Shown here one piece after another: positions 1 through 11,874 of a stretch of DNA of 64,000 nt. The notes beneath the pieces are model-generated. The model had not been told where the DNA came from. It searched no databases and saw only the letters and a list, made by a program, of their open reading frames with translations. Origin of the DNA: Tomocerus qinae (taxonomy: Eukaryota; Arthropoda; Collembola; Entomobryomorpha; Tomoceridae); NCBI GenBank assembly GCA_020055645.1, contig CM034546.1, forward strand, positions 23,498,001 to 23,562,000, written 5' to 3'. Position 1 is the first letter of the stretch, and every line of letters begins with the position of its first letter. A program made the position numbers and the translations under genes.

Positions 1-1470
1 TGGTGGGCTCAATATAATGCTATACCCTGGATAGATTCGGTTGCCATTTGGGTGAATGTATCCATCAAGGGAGACGACGAAGAGAGTCGGATGGTCCGTC
101 GCACAATTTGTCGCTACGTATGTCTAGCAATCACCCAGGCTTTCATACTCATCAGTTCGCCGGTCAAAAAACGATTTCCAACTACAGACCACTTAATTGC
201 ATCTGGACTACTTTTACCAGAAGAAAGGGATGAGATTGATAAAATATCTCACGGAATTACAAAAGGGCAAACTCATTGGGTACCTTTAGTATGGGCTACA
301 ACTGTCGTCACACAAGCACGGCAAGATGGAAAAATCGCCGCTGATATTTTTATGAAAACCATCATCGATGAAATTAATAAAATTAAGGACAGTTGCAATT
401 TGCTGTTGTGCTTCGACCGGATTCGGGTTCCTTTGGTGTACACTCAAGTTGTCACTCTAGCTGTCTACGTCTACTTTTTATCTTGTCTAATGGGGAAACA
501 ATGGCTCAACAAGAAAAACTATAATGAAAGAAGTAATTTTTTTAAAATTTTCATTAATTATTGATCTTTAAAAATAATAATGTTATTGTTTAAGAGGACA
601 GATTTAAAGTACGATAACCTGAATTTTTTTGTATTTCCACGCCAATCTATAATTTTTCACCAATTGTGATTGTTTTCATAATTTCTATGACAAAAATTAA
701 TCCCTTTTTTTGAATAGCAAACAGTTTGCTATCAAAGTAAGCGCTATGAATTATTTAAAAGTAAAATTTAATTGGATATCTTCTTGCTTATTTTAGCTGG
801 AAAGATGGAAGAAAACGAATTAGACTTAATTGTACCGGTTTTCACAATCCTCCAGTTTTTATTTTACATCGGATGGTTGAAGGTGGCTGAGCATTTAGTA
901 AATCCATTTGGAGATGATGATTACGACTTTGAATTAAACTGGATGGTGGATCGTCATTTGCAGGTAAAATTTTTTTTAATTAATTATTTAACATCAGGCT
1001 GTTGTTCTGTCAATGTTTTAATTTTTGTTTCAATTGGCGTTTCAATGAAATTGATTATTTTTGTTTCTAGGTGTCATATTCAATAGTTGACAAAATGCAA
1101 TGTAAGCATCCAAAAGTGAAAAAAGATTCACATTGGGATCAAGTTGTTCCACTAGAACTTCCTCACACGGTTTCATCTTGGAAATGTCACAACGATCCTC
1201 CAGTTCCGTCTACCGCTTCTATAGTCGTATTCGACGACGGTAAAATGTTTTTGGAATATTGTAATTTATCAATGTCTAACGTTTCAAATAACTGAAAATC
1301 AATTATTTTTAGATAAAAAATCATTGAAGAAATCATTTAAAATTCGCGAGAAAGATTTGGAAGAAGAACGTGCTGAGCTAGTGAATGAAACTGTTGGAGA
1401 CAACGACATTATTTTGAAATCCATTAAAAATTATAGTAGAAGTTCCTCCACTTCCCAATCACTGAAATAG
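1..1470 (+). CDS. Bestrophin-family anion channel, 3' part (4 exons)
   Basis: Bestrophins are Ca2+-activated chloride channels of the plasma membrane. The window opens inside the coding sequence. I see four exons, 1-532, 797-963, 1071-1239 and 1313-1470. All introns are GT-AG, and the phases fit exactly (1, 0, 1), giving 341 residues to the TAG at 1468-1470. Family signatures: [15 protein letters not shown] at the very start, [18 protein letters not shown], a hydrophobic segment around [16 protein letters not shown], and in exon 2 [20 protein letters not shown]. That acidic run matches the Ca2+-clasp region of bestrophins. Exon 3 continues with the conserved [21 protein letters not shown] segment; exon 4 is a short charged tail. 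The N-terminal exons lie outside the window. Which paralogue this is cannot be told. A possible poly(A) signal AATAAA lies at 1783-1788. Confidence 0.93.
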
Positions 1471-2551
1471 AGTTAGAATGGATTTAAATGGAAAATGAAT
1501 TAACATTTATTTCTAGCAAAAACTTTCTCAGTACTTATTTTATTGCTAACATATAAAGATGTTTAAAATAATTGTGCACAGGCATTTAAACCATTTTGAA
1601 GGTGAAACCTTTTGCAATCAAAGTCAAAATTCACTTGACTCATATGAAATCTCAAAAAAAGACTTAAATATAAAATGACTGAAAAATATAGAACTAATGC
1701 GAAAAGTAAGGTTACCTATTGACAATAATATTTGTTCTCATTCTCATTATAATAGTACTAGCTACCTAGATGTACAGTAAAAAATAAAACACATTTCTAA
1801 CTCCGTAGTGATTTAAAGTTGGAATTAGTTCAATTCATTGATAAACAACTGTATCTAATTCCTGTCATAAATAGTCCTAGGGTTAAGACGGCTTTAAATC
1901 GCATAATAATATATGGCTTAAAATATGTAAAAACGAAATATTCCAATAATGTTAATTTACATGCCGTCTTATTTCTGATATTTTTTCTGCTGCTTATTTT
2001 AGGCAGTTTACAAACCCATAAACTAAAAAAATACACATATTTTTAGTAAAACATCAGCGAAATTCATTGCTTTATGGTAGAAGTATAGCAGGAGAATAAA
2101 TATAAATAAATTTTGGGTATATATAGGCAATAGGTATCTATGACGTTTCGATTTTAGTGTACATAACAAGCAGTGGAACAAATGTAAACTGTATTTTTCT
2201 TATCTAACTAATTAGTGATTATGCTATTTTTAAATGAAGGAGAAGAGAGTCAGATATCAATTGATATCAAAAACTGTTATTTTTAGTATCCCTTTAAAAA
2301 ATATTTTCGCGTTGTCCTCAACTTCTAAAATTATGATTACACGGCACATGGCTAAACAGTATCTGTGTGAAAAGTGCTTTAACGTGTTATTGTGTAATTT
2401 ATTACCAAGCGGCAAGTGCTAAGTGGTCATGTCACACAAACAGGTGTTTATTTAGTTAGCTATGCAAAAGTTGCACAATACCTAATTATATTGCTATATA
2501 ATCAGTAATGATCAAAGGACAACAGCAATAAAATGAGGCCGAAGTAACTTG
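1471..2551. other. Bestrophin 3' flank, no further gene seen
   Basis: AT-rich sequence between the bestrophin stop and the tRNA. It contains the AATAAA at 1783-1788, and open frames of about 60-75 codons that show no domain, no splice logic and skewed AT-rich composition. I see no additional gene. Confidence 0.5.
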
Positions 2552-2633
2552 GCAGCTTTGACCGAGTGGTTAAGGTGTCTGACTGCTAATCAGATGTGCT
2601 CTGCACGCGCAGGTTCGAATCCTGCAGGCTGCG
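2552..2633 (+). tRNA. tRNA-Ser (GCT)
   Basis: An 82-nt class II (long variable arm) cloverleaf. The acceptor arms are GCAGCTT and AGGCTGC plus discriminator G, pairing over seven positions with one G-T wobble. The D arm contains the A-box TGACCGAGTGG. The anticodon stem TCTGA/TCAGA encloses the loop CTGCTAA, so the anticodon is GCT. The variable arm is TGTGCTCTGCACGC, and the T arm GCAGG TTCGAAT CCTGC carries the B box. A T-run (TTTTTT at about 2637) just downstream is the usual Pol III terminator. No intron and no mismatch in the conserved positions, so it looks functional. Confidence 0.95.
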
Positions 2634-3544
2634 ATCCTTTTTTGGTAATATTTCCAACGGAATTCATTCAAAAATTTTGCCTATTTCTTGACATTTGTGT
2701 GCCTAAATTAAAATATATATTTTTAAACCAGTTTATTATAAACGTACGGCAATATTATGATGTGAGATGTGATTGGAATTCCTGGAATATAGAAGTCATA
2801 ATGAGACAACTTTAATTAGTATTACAAGAATAATATATTAGCCAAAGTCTTTCTTCATTCTATGATTTAAAATTTAGGAATACATACTTGAAATTTTTAT
2901 TTTATTTTCAAAAATTGTTTTCCAAAAGGCTGCCAAATCGCATTACTTAGATTTCAATTTTTACTCCCAGAAACATTAATTCAATTTTTAGATCTGGATT
3001 GCAACATTTATAGATTTATGGTCGGCCTTTTTGGAGGATTGGGTTCAATGTGTATTAAAAGAGGTCAAATTGGCCATTTTAAAACAACCCAGCATGGCAT
3101 AATAATACGAGTTTGCCTGAAATAATTACAACTAAACTTGGTCCAATGCTATAGGAATGTTGAGACGGTATTTATTATTTCAGGGAGTGTACTTATTCAC
3201 ATTCTTTCATATTACGACGCTAGGAATTTTTAGACATTTTTCAAAATGAAAACTCGATACTTTAAAAGTCTATTGATAGATACGCCATAAGTATTTTAAT
3301 CTCGATAATGGGAACAAATCAACATTGTATTGAAAATTATGAAAATAATTTTAATAATTTACTACCAAATAAAGTTAATATAATCGCCCCCCAACCTGGT
3401 GTTTTATGGTGACTTCATAATGTGAGTACAGGTGTTTAAAATGTAGTAGAAAATGGAAATAACTATATGAAACTGTCTATCTGAAACGGTGCAAGAACTT
3501 TGTTCAGTTTATCTTGCCTGCAGTACTGAAAGTTCAAAGAAGTA
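2634..3544. other. Gene-free stretch
   Basis: About 0.9 kb of AT-rich sequence with no credible coding potential on either strand; the open frames present are short and composed of low-complexity residues. It is the 3' flank of the minus-strand gene that ends at 3545. Confidence 0.4.
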
Positions 3545-6220
3545 TTAAAAATTAGTTGTAATAACCGCACTATAGTTATGCATGAATGCTGCCATGGGGC
3601 ATCTTACCAATTCAATTGTCATTTCTACCATCATCTTAGCTAGCACCGTGTAAATTCCGCAATATGCTTTAACGTAAGTTGTTTCATCTACTCCTTGCAT
3701 CCATTTTACTAATTTTAAGGACAATACATTTTTAAAGAACATATTTTAGAAAAAATTATAATAGTAAATAATTATTTGCTAAATTAGTTATTAATTTAAA
3801 ATGTTGAATGACAATCATCCACCTTTATATTGTCTAGGAATAAATGTTACCTGCATCTTTTAAAGTTCCTGTTGTGTTATCCAGTAGCTTAAAATACTTA
3901 TCTGAGCTCATCTTAGTCCACGTTTTTAGGAGTTCATTACGAGTTTTCTTTGAGTAACCAGGGAATATGTCCTTTTTTATGTTTTCAATGTTTAATGTCA
4001 AGTCTGCTTTAGATTTCTACAAAATACCAAATGGGAAGAAGATGTTACATAATGAAACATGTTTTTATCTTTAAAGATATATTTCGTTTCATTAGCAATG
4101 TTGTTTTAAATGTTTTATTATTTATATTTTTAAACATTAAAAGTGTCTTGTAAACTTACATAGTGGTCTCCACGTATATAGCATGGTATTTTACACTGTA
4201 ATAATTTATAAATACTTTTATATATACACTTAACTATATCAACTTAACTAACTATTGGCAATTAAAGTTTTGGCAGAATGAACTTAAACTATTTTTACAA
4301 TTAATTGATTACCAAAGTTTGGGTTTTAAAACGTTTTGCTGGGGAATCTTGAAGTGCAATTTTGAAGGGTAAAATACACGAATGAAAAGTTCCGAATCTG
4401 TTAATCATATCTTGGTTAAAGTACAGATCATCATAAACTGGAAGTCTTGTTCTTCGTCCTCTACATTTTCCCTGTTTTATTTGAGCGAAGAAAGAATAAA
4501 ACAACTGCATGGGAAATCATATTGTAAAAAACATTCGATGGAAAGTACCTGTGCAATATCATTGGCCTTCGCTTGTTCCTTCGGTGGATAACAAGCCTGT
4601 AAATCGGTAGGTATTGGTATTTAAATATTGAATATATTGGATATTATATTAAATTATTGGATTTAAATAAATAAATTGGAATACTAAAGGCGGTTTTTTT
4701 AATACACTCTTCTATTTATCATATAAATAATAAAGGAAAGTGAATGGAGTGTGCAAATTAAACTTACTTTTATTTCTGCTTCAATATAACAGTCATTAAT
4801 CTTTTCCCAACGTTTAAACTCGTTTTTTTCTTTATTTGCAGCTACAGAATTTACAAGGTTATCCAATTATTAAAACTATTTTGCAATTTTTAAAAATCAA
4901 ATTAAATTTCAATAAACAATGGTAAAAAAGTAAAAGCATTGTGCCATTTCATTGTAACCAGAAGATTATTTTAAGCTCTTCTTTATTATTTAACTCTACA
5001 ACGATATAAAAATAAACGGAAAAATTACTTGCGCATTTCTTGACGCTTCCCATAATGGCTTTTTTTATTGGATCATCGTAGTTTTGTGTCATGAATGTAA
5101 AATAATCCTGGGCACTAGCAAAATTTTTCGAGGTCTGGTAGAAAAAAGTCATTAAATTCGTGAGGATAATAATTTTAATACTCTTTTCAGCTACGTCAAT
5201 CTATTTCTAATCACTAGTAATAACTAATTAGAGATGAATTCCCTGTGAACTGTTTTTATGATTAGTAACAAAAACTTCACAAGTTTGAAATTACGTAATT
5301 TTATACAGGGCTAGAAACAATTAAAATTTCTTACCGCTCCTCCTGCTTTGAGAAGACAGAGATATCGCCGATTCTAAAAAACAAAAGTATCAATGCTTTC
5401 AAACCACGAAAATCGACTATGTAAAAGCCTTTAAGATAGAATACTTTGAATTTTTGTAAATTACAAAAATCCAATAATTATAACTAAAATACGATTAACA
5501 ATAAGATATACAAGAGGAGACATTTCCGGTGAGTGTTAGATATTAAATTTGAAATTTTAATAAATGTGATAGATTGATTGACCATATGCCAAGAGAAAGT
5601 AATAACAGACAATTTACTGATTTTATAAAAGCCTACATGTGTTATCGAAAATTTTAGCGATTTTTTGCTAGACAAAAATATATATGTAATATTTTTTTAA
5701 GTAACTGTAGTCAGTTATACTAATATACATAACTAAGTATACTAGTAAACTTTTAACACTACTTTCAACTATCCAATGTTGTCTCAATCGATAAGTCAGA
5801 TAATATAAACTGTAGCCACAAAAGGAAGAGAAGATAGTCCAAAATACCAAAGCCGTTGGGATGTCACCAATGTCAGCTTCTTTCATAGACGAAAGGCATT
5901 GTTCTCGTTCGGGGTCTTCCTTAAATAGTTCAACAGGATTTTTGAAGACTTTCTTTTGACAACAAGTGCTTGTCCAATCATATGGAAAGAGATTATCTGT
6001 TTGTTTGCATTGTTCTTGGACCACTTCTGTAACTACCCATGTTGAATTTTCAGAATCAGAGGCATAAACCTGATTTTAACAACATTTGCATTTTAAGATT
6101 CACAAAAATGAGATTAAAGTGTAACCACTGATTTTAGTTTAGACCAACCTGTGATGTAAAAAGAAAAATTAGAACTCCAATTACAAATAAACTAAACAAT
6201 TGATCTAACAGTTTCTTCAT
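3545..6220 (-). CDS. Secreted Cys-containing protein, nine exons, OBP-like at most
   Basis: Hand-built model on the minus strand: exons 6220-6149, 6069-5848, 5373-5335, 5134-5029, 4841-4768, 4596-4549, 4504-4313, 4016-3851 and 3708-3545. Every junction is GT-AG and every phase agrees, giving 360 residues. The start is the ATG at 6220, followed by a hydrophobic signal peptide (MKKLLDQLFSLFVIGVLIFLF) in exon 1. The mature part has a CC doublet in DWTSTCCQKKVFKNP, then EQCLSS, RRYLCLLKAGG, VKKC, NDCYIEAEIKACYPP, GKC and HSCILPF, with a long helix-rich C-terminal half. The paired cysteines with CLLKAGG and VKKC recall insect odorant-binding proteins, but the length is two to three times normal and I cannot assign a family. 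The 3'ss of exon 5 has a poor pyrimidine tract and the 39-nt exon 3 is the least certain. Confidence 0.7.
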
Positions 6221-7121
6221 GTTTCTTCGTAATTAAATAAATATTGTGAGTCTCTATGGCCGAATTCTGTGTATTAATATGGAATGTATGTAAAAGGTCT
6301 AACAAAAAACAACCTCAATAAGATCAATAATTATTACGTCCACCTCAATAAACTACTGTAGTTTTGGAATGCTGGGATAGTATATTTTCTAGTGTTCGTA
6401 CGCAACCTAGATTTATTACTCTGTTTTATGCTTAATGGAACTTTATTACCTTTTTGTTTAGAAGACATAAAAAGTAATTTTATGTGTATAATAATTGCAA
6501 CATTATATTTATAGGTTCATTGTGTCAAAATAAAATGGAATCAATTTCCGGATAACTAGAGAAAATGGGTTTGGAAATAATTCGTGAAAACCAGATTGAT
6601 TTATACCAGAATTACAATACAAAAATAATTTGAAACCATGCCTTAGTTTATGAAATACAATTTTTAATAAGTCTATGCCGATATAAATATCTCCTAAACG
6701 TCATATTTTAATCATAATAACTTTATATTACCTATGGACTTTGGAAACAAGCACCCTTAGCACCTTTTATGATGTAAATGATGTTAAATGTGGAGGTATA
6801 TGTAATTTACTTTACTTAGTTCATATAATTACTACAATGAATTATTAGTGACTTTAAAACAATGATTATTATCTATGTATATACCTATCTTATAAATATG
6901 ACACATACTAATACGAGCATATATCTCCAAAATAAAGTTTAAAAAGAAGTTCCGTATATTATAAAATAAATGTTTGCAGAAATTAATAGTCATAGTGTAA
7001 TTAATACACAAACAAACATTGATCACCATTAAGCATTACATAATTACAAAAAACGAATACCAACATAAATTTACACTATTGACATTAGATATCTCTTACG
7101 CAAGAAATCGAAGAAAGAGAC
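6221..7121. other. Intergenic, no gene seen
   Basis: AT-rich sequence upstream of the minus-strand secreted-protein gene (so it should contain its promoter) and downstream of the J-domain relic. No clear TATA/Inr pair or conserved motif could be singled out, and no coding segment is visible. Confidence 0.35.
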
Positions 7122-8149
7122 TTATTTATATAATTCTCCCCTAGCAGCTTTGATGACCGCCATATGGACTTGAACCGTCAAAAAGTCTTCAGTCTTGCCC
7201 CCTTTATCAGGATGATGCTTCAAACAAAGTTTCCGGAAGGCTGAATTAATTTCAGAGTTATTTGCAGTTGGTTTCACCTTTAGGAAATTATATGCATTTT
7301 CCAAGGATTTATCTTTCGGGATTCCAAAGAGATTTTGTGTCAATCTGTCAATAAGAAAACTCATTGCCTTAGCAGAAATAGCTTGCACAATCATCCCGCC
7401 TTCGAAAATTCCAATAGGACCTCCAGCAGCACCCAAAGCACTACCTCCGACCCTTCCTGCTACAGCAGCTCCAATTATAAAAGTTGAATCTACAATATTC
7501 TTGCAGCAACGTTTTCCTGAAATTTCGCCTTTCCACCAACGATAAATATTTTTAATTGCCTCAAAACCCAATTGCACTGCGGCCAATCCAGCCGTTGCAA
7601 TTTCCAAGATTTCCACCGAAAAGGTAGGTTAGTTCTTCTACACAAGAAATTACTTGCTGATTGGTTACAATTCTTTGAATGACCTTTAGAATTCTAATCT
7701 GTCTGTTTTCTGAAATTAACCTCAAGGCCTTTGAAAATGGAACGTATTCCAGTTTTACTTCTTATTATAATTGCCAAATCAAGTCCTTGGGAAACTTTCG
7801 TCGAATCATCAGATTCTTCGGATGTGTCATCGGATTCGGACGGACCGTCATCGTCGGATTCTTCTGCCATTAATGAGTTAATTTTGATAATTTTTGCCCG
7901 AAAGGTGACATCTTTCGTGGCGTGTTTAGTATCTTCTATCAATTTCTGAGAATATTTCTTAAAAGAAGCATCGGAATGTAACTTCGATTTTAATTATTTC
8001 CAAGCTGGACATTCAGTGCCATTTTTATTATCTTCGTGATCCAAATAGTGTAATACTCGTAACAGTCCTTCGACGTTAGTCTTCTCAAAGGTGGTGATCA
8101 ATTTTATACGAATTTCATCCTCCCAAGTTGATTTTTTGGCTGAAGCCAT
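7122..8149 (-). pseudogene. Glycine-zipper / J-domain (DnaJ-like) protein, disrupted copy 1
   Basis: Read on the minus strand from an ATG at 8149. The order is an N-terminal segment (MASAKKSTWEDEIRIKL), a Ser/Asp/Glu-rich stretch, a CCKN segment, a Gly/Ala-rich glycine-zipper-like hydrophobic segment (VGGSALGAAGGPIGI), and a C-terminal J domain with the diagnostic KHHPDKGG (HPD) motif. J domains stimulate Hsp70 ATPase. Aligned with the copy at 10042-10920, this copy carries a TAA at 7994-7996 where the sister has Thr (PAWR-T-LK versus PAWK-stop-LK). It also shows frame changes near 7690 and near 7615. No GT-AG pair explains these breaks, so I call it a pseudogene. The C-terminal 164 codons (7122-7616) are still open, so a truncated product is possible. 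Confidence 0.75.
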
Positions 8150-8163
8150 TGCTTTGGAACTAT

Positions 8164-8347
8164 CAGGGTTGCGTTTTGTCCGGATGAAATTGATTTTGTT
8201 TAGTGGACAAAACCATTTCGTCCACTAAACACAGCCATTTTGTCCGGACAAAATTCATTTCATCCGGATAAAATCAATTTTTTCCAGTGGATAAAAACCA
8301 TTGTATCCAATTCGTCCACACCTTCCTATCCGGATACCGCAACCCTG
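8164..8347. mobile_element. hAT-type MITE (TIR CAGGGTTGCG) with 8-bp TSD
   Basis: A 184-bp element with terminal inverted repeats CAGGGTTGCG and CGCAACCCTG. It is flanked by perfect 8-bp direct repeats GGAACTAT (8156-8163 and 8348-8355). The 8-bp duplication and CAGGG-type ends are typical of hAT transposons. The interior is made of repeated TTTTGTCCGGA / ATCCGGATAAAAT-like segments. It sits 15 bp upstream of the ATG of the J-domain relic. A degraded relative lies at 57991-58164. Confidence 0.9.
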
Positions 8348-8355
8348 GGAACTAT

Positions 8356-10041
8356 TATAAAAATTAATTGATTTATTTAATACCAATTTATCTAGGTAAA
8401 TTAAAGGAAAAACATTTTGAGAGGAATTCGGTGGTAGAAAGCTAGACTGTTTTGGTTAGTATAATATTTTGCAGTATTTATGATTTACCTAACTCCAGAT
8501 TTACCCTGACGCTGAAGGCAGATCATTTATGCCTTTACACAGTAACAGGACACAAAAGCCTTATCCTTTTTAAATGTGGTTTAACGAGACAAGAACACGA
8601 ATATTCTATATAGATAGTAATGTGTAGCACTTTAAAATGAATTAAAAAAATTGAGTTAAATTTCAAGAAATATTCTATTTAGTTTCCAAAAAATATTGAC
8701 TCACCTTTTGAATGAAAACATTTAATTGCAGGATTCGGCGATTGCATACATAGTTTATAGTTTCAAAAGTTAGTATGTTAATTCAAAATGTTTAGAAATA
8801 AAAATGAACGAAAAAGAAATCGAAAGAAATGACTCTACAGATTAGAAATATTAGTAATTAATTATAATGACCACCTAATTGGTGTTTCAGGCATAGGTAG
8901 AAATAGTGGATAGCTCATAGCTATAACCACTCATATACATATACATAATTGTAGGTGCAAATTGACTTTTAGGAATGTGTTTATTATATTCTAATCAAGG
9001 TTAAGATAAGTGCTACCAATTGTTCTATAAGCAGTTGGTAGAATAGAAATGTCACCATACATCTAAAATGAATTATGCCTTATTAATGTACAGCACAAAG
9101 ATATTCAAAAATCATTAGTTGTTGGGTATAATTACATTGCAATTTCAGTAAGTACTTAGGAATTCATTAGAGACTGAATACTGTCGGAGAGTTTTATTTT
9201 CTCAAGAGTATTGTCATTAGAAGGTAGACACGATAACAAGCATAATGCAAAAGTATTTGAAGTAAAGGGCGATTTATTTGTTGTCATTTAAATGTTCCAT
9301 AATGATATTTATCCGCAAGTTAAAGTAGGCATTTTTAAATCGTTGTTGTTTACTGTTAACAACAACAATAATACCTGAATCCTGACCATAAAGTAACAAT
9401 GAAATACAGATGACCAATTCGGGAAAGTACTTTTTGAAAATCTGCAAGCAGATCTGCAAAAAAATCTACATGAAAAAAGAAACAAGACTGAAAAGTTTTC
9501 CAGATTCGCAAAACCAGTAATAAAATGCCCATACGAAAACGAAATACAAATTGAAATTTTAAATTGAAATTTTTCCAAAAATGAAACAAAAATAACTTTA
9601 CATTACAATATACTATCAATATATTTAGCTTTTTGATAAATCATTTCTTCTATTCTTAATGTCGAGGGTCAAATTGTCGTATGTGTGAAAAAACTGAAAG
9701 TAGTGCAGTAGTATGTATTATTTTGTTTGCATAATATAAAGAATAAAGAAACGAACCAGTATGTGAGAGCATTTATTCTTTTTCGTAGTAGTTTTGATTT
9801 TAAATACTAGTGTAACAAATAGTCACATTTCCAAAAAAGTAGACAATACGGAAATTTTAACCATTTTATTTTATAAAGTGTAAAAAAAGTAACTAAATTA
9901 ACATTTAGACAGTTAAAATATTTTTTTCCTGATGCAAACTTCGTTATTTCTAACATTATTTATATTGTTGTCATAAATTGTCATGTTACAAAGAAAAGGT
10001 GATCAATTCCTACTGAAACTACCAATTAGACGGTTTTATTG
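8356..10041. other. Gene-free spacer between the two J-domain relics
   Basis: About 1.7 kb of AT-rich sequence. Overlapping minus-strand open frames at 9274-9619 are Phe/Ile/Lys/Asn-rich, mutually overlapping and without motifs; I take them as chance. No RNA gene or terminal inverted repeat was recognised. Confidence 0.4.
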
Positions 10042-10920
10042 CTATAAATGGTCCCTGGCGGCTTTGATGACTTGCATATAGACTTGAGTCTTAAGAAATT
10101 CTTCGGTCCTGCCCCCTTTATCAGGATGATGCCTCAAACAGAGTTTTCGGAAGGCTGTATTGATTTCGGAGTTGTCAGCCGTCATTTTTACGCTTAGGAA
10201 GTTATATGCATTTTCCAAAACTTCATCCTTCGGAAGTCCAAAGAGACTTTGGGTCAATCTGTCAATTATAGAACACTCATTGCTGCAGAAGAAATAATCC
10301 CTCCAATTATCCCTCCTACTAAAATTCCAATTGGACCTCCTGCAGCACACAAAGCTGCTCCTCCTACTCCTCCTGCCATTCCAGCTCCAATCGTAAATGC
10401 GGAGTCCACAACATTTTTGCAGCAACGTTTTCCAGATATTTCACCTTTCACCCAGCGATTAATATTTATAATGGCATCATAAGTCAAAGAAACTGCAGCC
10501 AATGCAACCATTACAACATTTCCACCGACGCTATTAAAGATGCCGACGACTTCGTCTAACGACGAAATCAATTGCCGATTGTTTACGATTTTTGGAATGA
10601 TGCTCAAAATCGCTCTCTGTGTCTCCACTGGGATTAATGCCCATGCTCGTGCCAGTCCCATCGAGCCAGAACGTTGTATGGTGTCTTTATCAATCATTCG
10701 CTCAACCTCAAATCCTTGATTACATTCCTCCGGAAAGGGAGTATCGGCTGGTGTCAACATTGCTTTATAAAGAACATTCATCATTTTTCGGAAATTCTCA
10801 TCTTTCTCTGCCCTTTTTGTATCTTTAATCAATCGCCCAGCGTAAATCTTGAACGCAGAATCGTGAAGCAAGGTTGCTTTCAAGGTTCTCCAAGCTGGCG
10901 CAGCAGTGTTATGTGATAAG
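10042..10920 (-). pseudogene. Glycine-zipper / J-domain protein, frameshifted copy 2
   Basis: The better-preserved sister of the 7122-8149 relic. From the upstream end it reads ...NTAAPAWRTLKATLLHDSA, then a long helical region, RWVKGEISGKRCCKNVVDS, and a very Gly-rich glycine-zipper segment (GIGAGMAGGVGGAAL-like, GGIIGGIISSAAMS). The J domain has RHHPDKGG. The frame is broken near 10261-10268: the sister reads AMSFLIDRLTQ, while here two extra bases turn the frame into a stop (TAA), and the J domain continues in another frame (10042-10265). The 5' coding segment matching MASAKK of copy 1 is not found upstream of 10920, where the similarity stops at a possible 3' splice site. It is either a young pseudogene or a sequencing error. 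The two copies are about 2.9 kb apart in the same orientation, which suggests tandem duplication. Confidence 0.75.
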
Positions 10921-11329
10921 TGTCTAAACTGTTTTATTCGTTACACCGTATAAAAATGCCATGACAAATTTAAGGACAATTGCTGGAAACTCCAAATTTG
11001 GACTTTTTAAATACAAGAGTTTCAAATATTACTTCAAATATGAGCACAGTAAGAATAAACAAGTTGACGAAATGAAGTATTTATTATTTTTATGTTGATA
11101 CTTGAAATATATCATGCTAGAATGTACATAAGCATTATAAAATTTTAGCTAATTACACAATAAGACAAAAACAAAACTTTTAATGACATAAATTCGTATT
11201 TTGATATTGGATAAAACTGGACTGGCTGGAAGGAAGAATAAAATTTCAATATTTCCGCCACCCATATTAACTATGTATCAATACGCCCCTATAACTTTAC
11301 AAGCAAAGCTGCAAGAGGATAGAAGCTAT
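10921..11329. other. Gene-free spacer
   Basis: No coding or RNA feature recognised. It would hold the 5' end of the second J-domain copy if that gene were complete, but no matching N-terminal exon is visible. Confidence 0.35.
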
Positions 11330-11506
11330 TTCCTGCACCAAACGAAAATTGGATATAGGCTTATTCGTTCACCAAACAAAAAATGGATATAGGCTTATTC
11401 GTCCACCAAACAAAAAATGGATATAGGCTTTTATTCGTCCACCAAACAAAAAATGGATATAGGCTTATTCGTCCACCAATCTGAAAGTGGATAGAGGCTT
11501 TTTCGA
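11330..11506. repeat. 34-bp tandem repeat, about 5 copies
   Basis: Unit approximately TTCGTCCACCAAACAAAAAA followed by TGGATATAGGCTTA; the first and last copies are degenerate and one copy carries a 2-bp insertion. A single similar unit (TTTCGTCCACCAAACGAAAA) occurs at about 51986-52005, so the unit is dispersed as well as tandem. Confidence 0.85.
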
Positions 11507-11874
11507 TCCTTAAGGGACGATATAATGGTTTACAAACAACGATATCAAAGTGTGTTTTTTAAGAGCTAACAAATTGAATTTCTAAAGTAGAAACATTTTG
11601 GAATCTCTGGTCTGACTTCTGATTCTGAATCTTCTGATTTCCGTTTATTACATCAAGGTAATAAGATAGGAATAAGCATTTTGGGTTGGGGTTTTTAGAG
11701 CTGCACGGACGCCTGAGAATACTAGGCATAAAATTACAATTAATGAATATTAATTAAAACATAACATTATTATAATAATTATTTTGTAATACTACAGTAT
11801 ACAATTTTTTATAAAGCGTACTTCGAAATTCTAGGAGGTTAGCTAAAATGGGTTGGAGATTTCATAATCATAAA

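Noticed and set aside
1819..2046. 75-codon plus-strand frame with a hydrophobic stretch
   Set aside because: Mirrored by an equally long frame on the other strand, without motifs; likely chance in AT-rich sequence.
3545..6220. Naming the secreted protein an odorant-binding protein
   Set aside because: Length about 360 residues and only partial cysteine resemblance; left as unknown.
9274..9619. Overlapping minus-strand frames as small membrane proteins
   Set aside because: Frames overlap each other, are dominated by Phe/Ile/Asn/Lys from AT-rich DNA, and have no splice or domain support.
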